Part shown: positions 50,229 through 53,620 of the stretch, one piece after another
Position numbering within the stretch: the first letter of the stretch is position 1
How the letters are laid out: every line of letters begins with the position of its first letter
Origin: JBOHCT01 sp050699055
GTDB lineage: Bacteria; Actinomycetota; Actinomycetes; Streptosporangiales; JBOHCT01
Reading direction: 5' to 3'
DNA: 53,620 nt
NCBI GenBank assembly: GCA_050699055.1
Contig: JBOHCT010000003.1
Span: forward strand, 1-53,620
The notes under the pieces: model-generated
Told to the model about the DNA's origin: nothing
The model's database searches: none
Seen by the model: the letters and a program-made list of their open reading frames with translations, nothing else
Translations under genes and position numbers: made by a program

Positions 50229-50945
50229 ATGCGGTCCGACATCGACGAGGTCGCCGCGATGTGCGGGCTCGACGCGACGCTGAACGTCGTCCTCGACACG
50301 CATGGGCGGGTCATTCACCTCACCTTCGGGTCCCACCCCGACGCCCACCTCTCCGCCCTGCGCCGCTTCAACGAGATCTACGCCTACGACGCGCCCAACG
50401 CGCTCGGGCGCGGCCAGGCCGACATCGCGATCTGCGGGGTGTTCGCGCCGACCGACCACCTGTTCTTCCACACCGGCTGGGGCGCGATGTCCGCCGACCT
50501 CGTCGTCAAGGACGGCGGCACGATCATCTACTGCAGCCCGTCGCCGGGGGTCCACACGTCGATCGGCGACTTTCCCGGGCTCGCCCTGATGGACTTGATG
50601 AAGCCGTACATGCCGCCCACGCGGGCGAACTACGAGAAGGTGCTGCGGCACATCCACGCCCGCGAGATCCAGATGTGGGCCGGCTGCATCTGGGTACCGA
50701 TCTACGAGGTCATGACGCGCAAGCACCTGCGGCTGGTCACGCGGGAGGACAACCTGGAGATGGCCGCCGACATCGGGATGGACGCGGCGACGTCGCTGGA
50801 CAAGGCCTTCGCCGAGGCGATGGAGCGGCACGGGCCCGAGGCCAAGGTGATGGTCCTGCCGTTCGCCCGCTACCAGCTGCCCAGGCACGCGATCTCGCTG
50901 GGCGAGGCGCACGCCGCGACGGTGGAGGTTCCCGTCGGCCGATGA
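50229..50945 (+). CDS. LarA/DUF2088-like protein, C-terminal half only
   Basis: A 238-residue piece resembling the C-terminal domain of nickel-dependent lactate racemase-like proteins: 'AAMCGLDATLNVVLDTHGRVIHLTFG', 'ADIAICGVFAPTDHLFFHTGWGAMSADLVVKDGGTIIYCSPSPG'. Full-length family members are about 430 residues, with an N-terminal domain that holds nickel-cofactor ligands; that half is absent. No RBS precedes ATG 50229, which lies 8 bp after the permease stop. It may be a truncated gene at the island edge. Its stop overlaps the next gene's start. Confidence 0.65.
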   Translation: MRSDIDEVAAMCGLDATLNVVLDTHGRVIHLTFGSHPDAHLSALRRFNEIYAYDAPNALGRGQADIAICGVFAPTDHLFFHTGWGAMSADLVVKDGGTIIYCSPSPGVHTSIGDFPGLALMDLMKPYMPPTRANYEKVLRHIHAREIQMWAGCIWVPIYEVMTRKHLRLVTREDNLEMAADIGMDAATSLDKAFAEAMERHGPEAKVMVLPFARYQLPRHAISLGEAHAATVEVPVGR

Positions 50946-51235
50946 CCGTGAGCGAGGACCCGGGTCGCGTCCGCGGGTCGACGACCATCGACGAGCTGCT
51001 GCGGCGTTGGCCGGACGGCCGGGCGATGCGGCTCATGTCGCGGCTGCACTGGGCGTGCGCGTACTGCGGCGGGCGTACCGCCGAGCCGCTCACCATGGCC
51101 GCGGTGCGTCACGCCAATGACCCGCACCTGGTCCTGGAGTGCTTCCGCGCCCTCGACAGCGACGAGGGACCGCCCGACGACCTCGTCGAGGCCGCGGCCG
51201 AGAAGCATCACCGGCCGGGTTACGGTCGCCGCTGA
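50942..51235 (+). CDS. Small CxxC protein, DUF1858-like
   Basis: A 97-residue protein. The pattern 'TTIDELLRRWPDGRAMRLMSRLHWACAYCGGRTAEPLTMAAVRHANDPHLVLECF' resembles DUF1858, a small domain with paired Cys often found with redox enzymes. The ATG overlaps the preceding LarA-like stop (ATGA), so the two were an operon. It may bind a metal or a disulfide; function unknown. Confidence 0.62.
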   Translation: MTVSEDPGRVRGSTTIDELLRRWPDGRAMRLMSRLHWACAYCGGRTAEPLTMAAVRHANDPHLVLECFRALDSDEGPPDDLVEAAAEKHHRPGYGRR

Positions 51236-51259
51236 GGCGGCGGGCCACGAGGCGCGGTC

Positions 51260-51880
51260 TCACGCCGCGAGCGCGTGGGCGACCTGATCGCAGGCGGCGA
51301 CCGTCCCGACGTTCGTCATCGCGTAGCCGAGCGCCGCCCGCTGCCACTCGTCGTCGATCGTCGACGTGCCGTCAGAGCAGACGACGACCTCGTACCCCGC
51401 GTCCGCGCCGTGCCGGGCGGTGTGCTCGATCGACATGTTCGTCCACGCCCCGCAGATGACGAGCGTCTCGACGCCGAGTCCGCGCAGCAGGATGTCGAGC
51501 CTCGTCTCGTAGAAGCCGTTCATGCGCATCTTCTCGACAACGTGGTCGCCGGGCCGCGGCTCGAGGCCGGCGACCGGTGCGGCGCCCCAGGTGCCGCGGA
51601 CGAGCGCGTTCGACTCCCTGACCCCGCGGAACAGCGGCGCGTTCTGCTTCTGGTCGATCGCGCCCGGCTCGACGAGGTACCAGACGTGGACGACAGGTGA
51701 GCCCGCGTCGCGGAACCCCTGGACCAGCCGCATGACGTTGTCGACGACATGCTGGCTCTTCGCGTGGGCGGGAGCGCCGGAGTCCGCGAACGCCCCGCCC
51801 GCGATGATCACGTCGTTCTGCATGTCCTGGATGATCAGCGCCGACCGCTTCGGGTCGAGGCTCAGCTCGTCGGGGCCCAT
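51260..51880 (-). CDS. Isochorismatase-family hydrolase with Ser in place of the catalytic Cys
   Basis: A 206-residue cysteine-hydrolase fold protein. Asp19 ('LIIQDMQND') and Lys117 ('VVEKMRMNGF') of the triad are present. At the nucleophile position the sequence is 'VICGAWTNMSIEHTARHGAD', where the usual motif is GxxTNxCVxxTAR, so Ser150 replaces Cys; Cys143 lies nearby. It could be an altered amidase or an inactive relative. It faces the DUF1858-like gene convergently and lies 71 bp after the lactonase gene on the same strand. Confidence 0.85.
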   Translation of the reverse strand: MGPDELSLDPKRSALIIQDMQNDVIIAGGAFADSGAPAHAKSQHVVDNVMRLVQGFRDAGSPVVHVWYLVEPGAIDQKQNAPLFRGVRESNALVRGTWGAAPVAGLEPRPGDHVVEKMRMNGFYETRLDILLRGLGVETLVICGAWTNMSIEHTARHGADAGYEVVVCSDGTSTIDDEWQRAALGYAMTNVGTVAACDQVAHALAA

Positions 51881-51951
51881 CGCTCCCTCCTCATCTCACG
51901 CGGTTCACTGCCCAGCCGGCCTGCCGGGGCGGAGTGTTCCTCGCTTCGGGT

Positions 51952-52857
51952 TCACCGCATGAAGGGCTCGCGCCTGCCCGCCACCTTCGTCGCCACCCGG
52001 TACAGGGAGGTCGAGGCGCAGACGTACAGCCACTTCCAGTCCGGACCGCCCCAGTGCAGGTTGCCGATGTTCTCCGGCACCTCGATGACCCCGAGATGTT
52101 CGCCGGCCGGGTCGAAGACCCAGATGCCGCCCGGCCCTGTCACCCAGATATCCCCGCGCTCGTCGCACTTCATCCCGTCGACGACGCCGGCGTCGATGTC
52201 GCCGGTGCCGATGTTCTCGGCGAAGACCCGTCCTTTCGACAGGGTGCCGTCGGCGTCGACCTCGAAGACCCTGATATGGGCGCGGGCGGTGTCGTTGATG
52301 TACAGCAGCGACTCGTCGGGAGAGAAGCACAGGCCGTTGGGTTCAGCGAAGTCGCCCGCGACGAGCTCGAGCTCGCCGCCGTCCGGGCGGATCAGGTAGA
52401 CGCCCTGGAGGTCGAGCTCCTGTTCGCGTTCCACCCCAAAGGCGGCCGTGCGCCCGAAGCTCGGGTCGGTGAAGTAGATCGCGTCGTCCGACCGCACGCA
52501 GACGTCGTTCGGGCTGTTCAGCTCCTTGCCCCGGTAGTGGGAGACGAGCATCTCCGTCGACCCGTCGCGGTGCTCCCGGACCAGCCGGCTGGTGGTGTGC
52601 TCGCAGACGATCAGGTTCAGCTCGGCGTCGTACGTCATGCCGTTGCCCTTGTTGGCCGGGCGTCGCACCTCGACGACGCCTTCGCGTTCGCTCCACCGGC
52701 GACGCACGTCCCCGGGCATGTCGCTGAAGTACAGGCACCGCTCCTCGGGGTTCCAGATCGGCCCTTCCGTGAATGTGAAACCGGTCCCGAGCCGCTCGAC
52801 CGTCACGTCGCGGTCTACCAGGTCGAGCATCGCGTCGGAGTTGACCGCCACGCCCAT
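51952..52857 (-). CDS. SMP-30/gluconolactonase-family protein
   Basis: A 301-residue six-bladed beta-propeller lactonase. Metal-binding motifs are 'FTFTEGPIWNPEERCLYFSDM', 'LIVCEHTTSRLVRE', 'ELNSPNDVCVRSDDAIYFTDPSFG' and 'FAEPNGLCFSPDESLLYINDTARAHI'. Such enzymes hydrolyse sugar lactones in catabolism. ATG 52857 (MGVAVNSDAML) with GGAGGTG upstream is preferred over 52875. It is the likely promoter-proximal gene of a lactonase-hydrolase pair. Confidence 0.9.
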   Translation of the reverse strand: MGVAVNSDAMLDLVDRDVTVERLGTGFTFTEGPIWNPEERCLYFSDMPGDVRRRWSEREGVVEVRRPANKGNGMTYDAELNLIVCEHTTSRLVREHRDGSTEMLVSHYRGKELNSPNDVCVRSDDAIYFTDPSFGRTAAFGVEREQELDLQGVYLIRPDGGELELVAGDFAEPNGLCFSPDESLLYINDTARAHIRVFEVDADGTLSKGRVFAENIGTGDIDAGVVDGMKCDERGDIWVTGPGGIWVFDPAGEHLGVIEVPENIGNLHWGGPDWKWLYVCASTSLYRVATKVAGRREPFMR

Positions 52858-52924
52858 GAGCACCTCCTCCTTCACCCCCGGATTGAGGCGAACGTAACAG
52901 ACCGGGGGAGCGGGGCAACAGAGC

Positions 52925-53176
52925 TAGTGGCCGCGCCAATAGGGGCGGTGGATAGGGAGCTGTCAGCTGAGCGAGCATAGCGAGGCGGAGGAAGGAGTCG
53001 CAGCGGGTCCCGCGCCGACCGACGACCCCCGGGGCCCCCGCGGAAACGCGGCAGCGGTTTCGTGGGGATGGGGCGAAGCCAGGCGACGCTCAGGGGCCCG
53101 TCTCCCGGGGTCCCCGCGGAAACGCGGCAGCGTTTCGTGGGGTGAGGTCCCAGCGGCCCTATTGGCGCGGTCACTA
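52925..53176. repeat. 252-bp inverted-repeat element (MITE-like) with two GAAA-capped hairpins
   Basis: The ends are 20-bp inverted repeats matching at 19 positions: TAGTGGCCGCGCCAATAGGG (52925-52944) and the complement at 53157-53176. Inside are two imperfect direct copies of about 42 bp (53025-53067 and 53101-53142), each containing the hairpin CCGCG-GAAA-CGCGG. No gene is supportable. I recall similar translated shadows in other actinomycete genomes, which suggests a dispersed repeat. Confidence 0.6.
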
Positions 53177-53225
53177 AGGTGATCAGCCATTGACAAGCCG
53201 TGTCCCGTCTTGAGAGAACCGACTC

Positions 53226-53620
53226 GTGACGCCCGAGGTGTTCCAGCCCACGTCGCGCGGTGAGGCGGCCGCCGCCTACGGCGATGGGCGCGACGTGACC
53301 GTGGTCGGTGGCGGCACGATCCTCGTGCCGGAGATCAACGCCGGGCGGCTGTCGCCGACGCGGGCGCTGCTGCTCTCGCGCAGCGGGCTGGACACGCTCG
53401 TCGTCGACGACGGCACCATACGCGTCGGCGCCACCTGTCCCCTGACCGCGCTCGACCGGGCGCCTGAGCCGCTGCGGTCCGCGGCCCGCGAGGTGGCCGA
53501 CCAGGAGATCCGCGGCCAGGCGACGCTCGGGGGCAACCTGTGTGCCCCTCCCGGCGCGGACGCCCCGCGCGGCGATCTCCGTGCCCCGCTCGTCGCGCTC
53601 GCCGCCCGCGTGCGGTCGGC
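53226..53620 (+). CDS. Molybdopterin dehydrogenase FAD-binding subunit (xanthine dehydrogenase/CoxM-like), partial
   Basis: The frame starts with GTG (MTPEVFQPTSRGEAAAAYGDG) and runs off the window after 131 codons. 'TVVGGGTILVPEINAGRL' is the first FAD-binding motif and 'ADQEIRGQATLGGNLC' the second, as in PF00941 proteins of the xanthine dehydrogenase/CO dehydrogenase family. It passes electrons between the molybdenum and iron-sulfur subunits and an acceptor. The partner subunits should lie beyond 53620. Confidence 0.88.
   Translation, partial: MTPEVFQPTSRGEAAAAYGDGRDVTVVGGGTILVPEINAGRLSPTRALLLSRSGLDTLVVDDGTIRVGATCPLTALDRAPEPLRSAAREVADQEIRGQATLGGNLCAPPGADAPRGDLRAPLVALAARVRS

Noticed and set aside
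1..53620. CRISPR array or defence system
   Set aside because: No regularly spaced repeats and no Cas, restriction-modification or toxin-antitoxin pair was found. The repeats seen are isolated short tandem or inverted pairs.

Overview
This window comes from the chromosome of a high-GC actinomycete related to the Streptomyces/Streptosporangiales group. The evidence is the gene order (ino1, DUF5318, penicillin-binding protein, membrane glycosyltransferases, rpsF-ssb-rpsR-rplI, dnaB; then tadA, tRNA-Ser, SRP RNA, dnaX, ybaB, recR, lysC, asd), frequent GTG starts, four-base stop/start overlaps, and several genes with a TANNNT -10 box 7-8 nt before the start codon (leaderless transcripts).

Layout. 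1-4 kb: a peptide ABC-transporter lipoprotein, then a PadR regulator and inositol-3-phosphate synthase. 4-9 kb: DUF5318, a bifunctional penicillin-binding protein and two polytopic glycosyltransferases. 9-12 kb: endonuclease IV, divergent from rpsF-ssb-rpsR-rplI. 12-16 kb: an NrtR-type Nudix regulator divergent from nadA-nadB-nadC, with a palindrome between them that is probably its operator. 16-21 kb: a decayed Tat-exported hydrolase, a cluster of DnaA-box-like motifs, then dnaB, which carries two inteins; the first has the features of a class 3 (WCT) intein. 21-25 kb: a worn region with a methyltransferase stump, a frameshifted sulfatase-like gene, two intact methyltransferases, a GNAT acetyltransferase, an endonuclease III-like glycosylase and an aminotransferase relic. 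25-29 kb: an FMN/F420-binding protein, tartrate/isopropylmalate-type dehydrogenase, CsaA-like protein, a PH-domain membrane protein with a tiny partner, a three-helix-bundle protein and upp. 29-34 kb: two tandem tRNA-deaminase-associated paralogues, tadA, two tRNA-Ser genes enclosing a gene-poor 2 kb stretch, and the SRP RNA. 34-43 kb: dnaX, ybaB, recR, DUF5063, lysC (with an internal beta-subunit start), asd, an S9 peptidase and cobQ.

43.5-50.2 kb looks like an inserted island. It starts in a VOC-domain remnant, contains a broken tyrosine integrase and an ISAzo13-like insertion sequence, then a GntR/UTRA regulator, a copper amine oxidase and an APC permease (a likely amine uptake and oxidation unit), and ends against a LarA-like gene that has lost its N-terminal half. 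50.2-53.6 kb: a catabolic neighbourhood (LarA C-terminal half, DUF1858-like CxxC protein, isochorismatase-fold hydrolase with Ser at the usual nucleophile position, SMP-30 lactonase), a 252-bp inverted-repeat element, and the start of a molybdenum-hydroxylase FAD subunit that runs off the window.

No complete undescribed system (defence, CRISPR or biosynthetic) is visible. The most noteworthy items are the double-intein DnaB, the amine-oxidase island, the NrtR, PadR and GntR operator candidates, and the MITE-like repeat.
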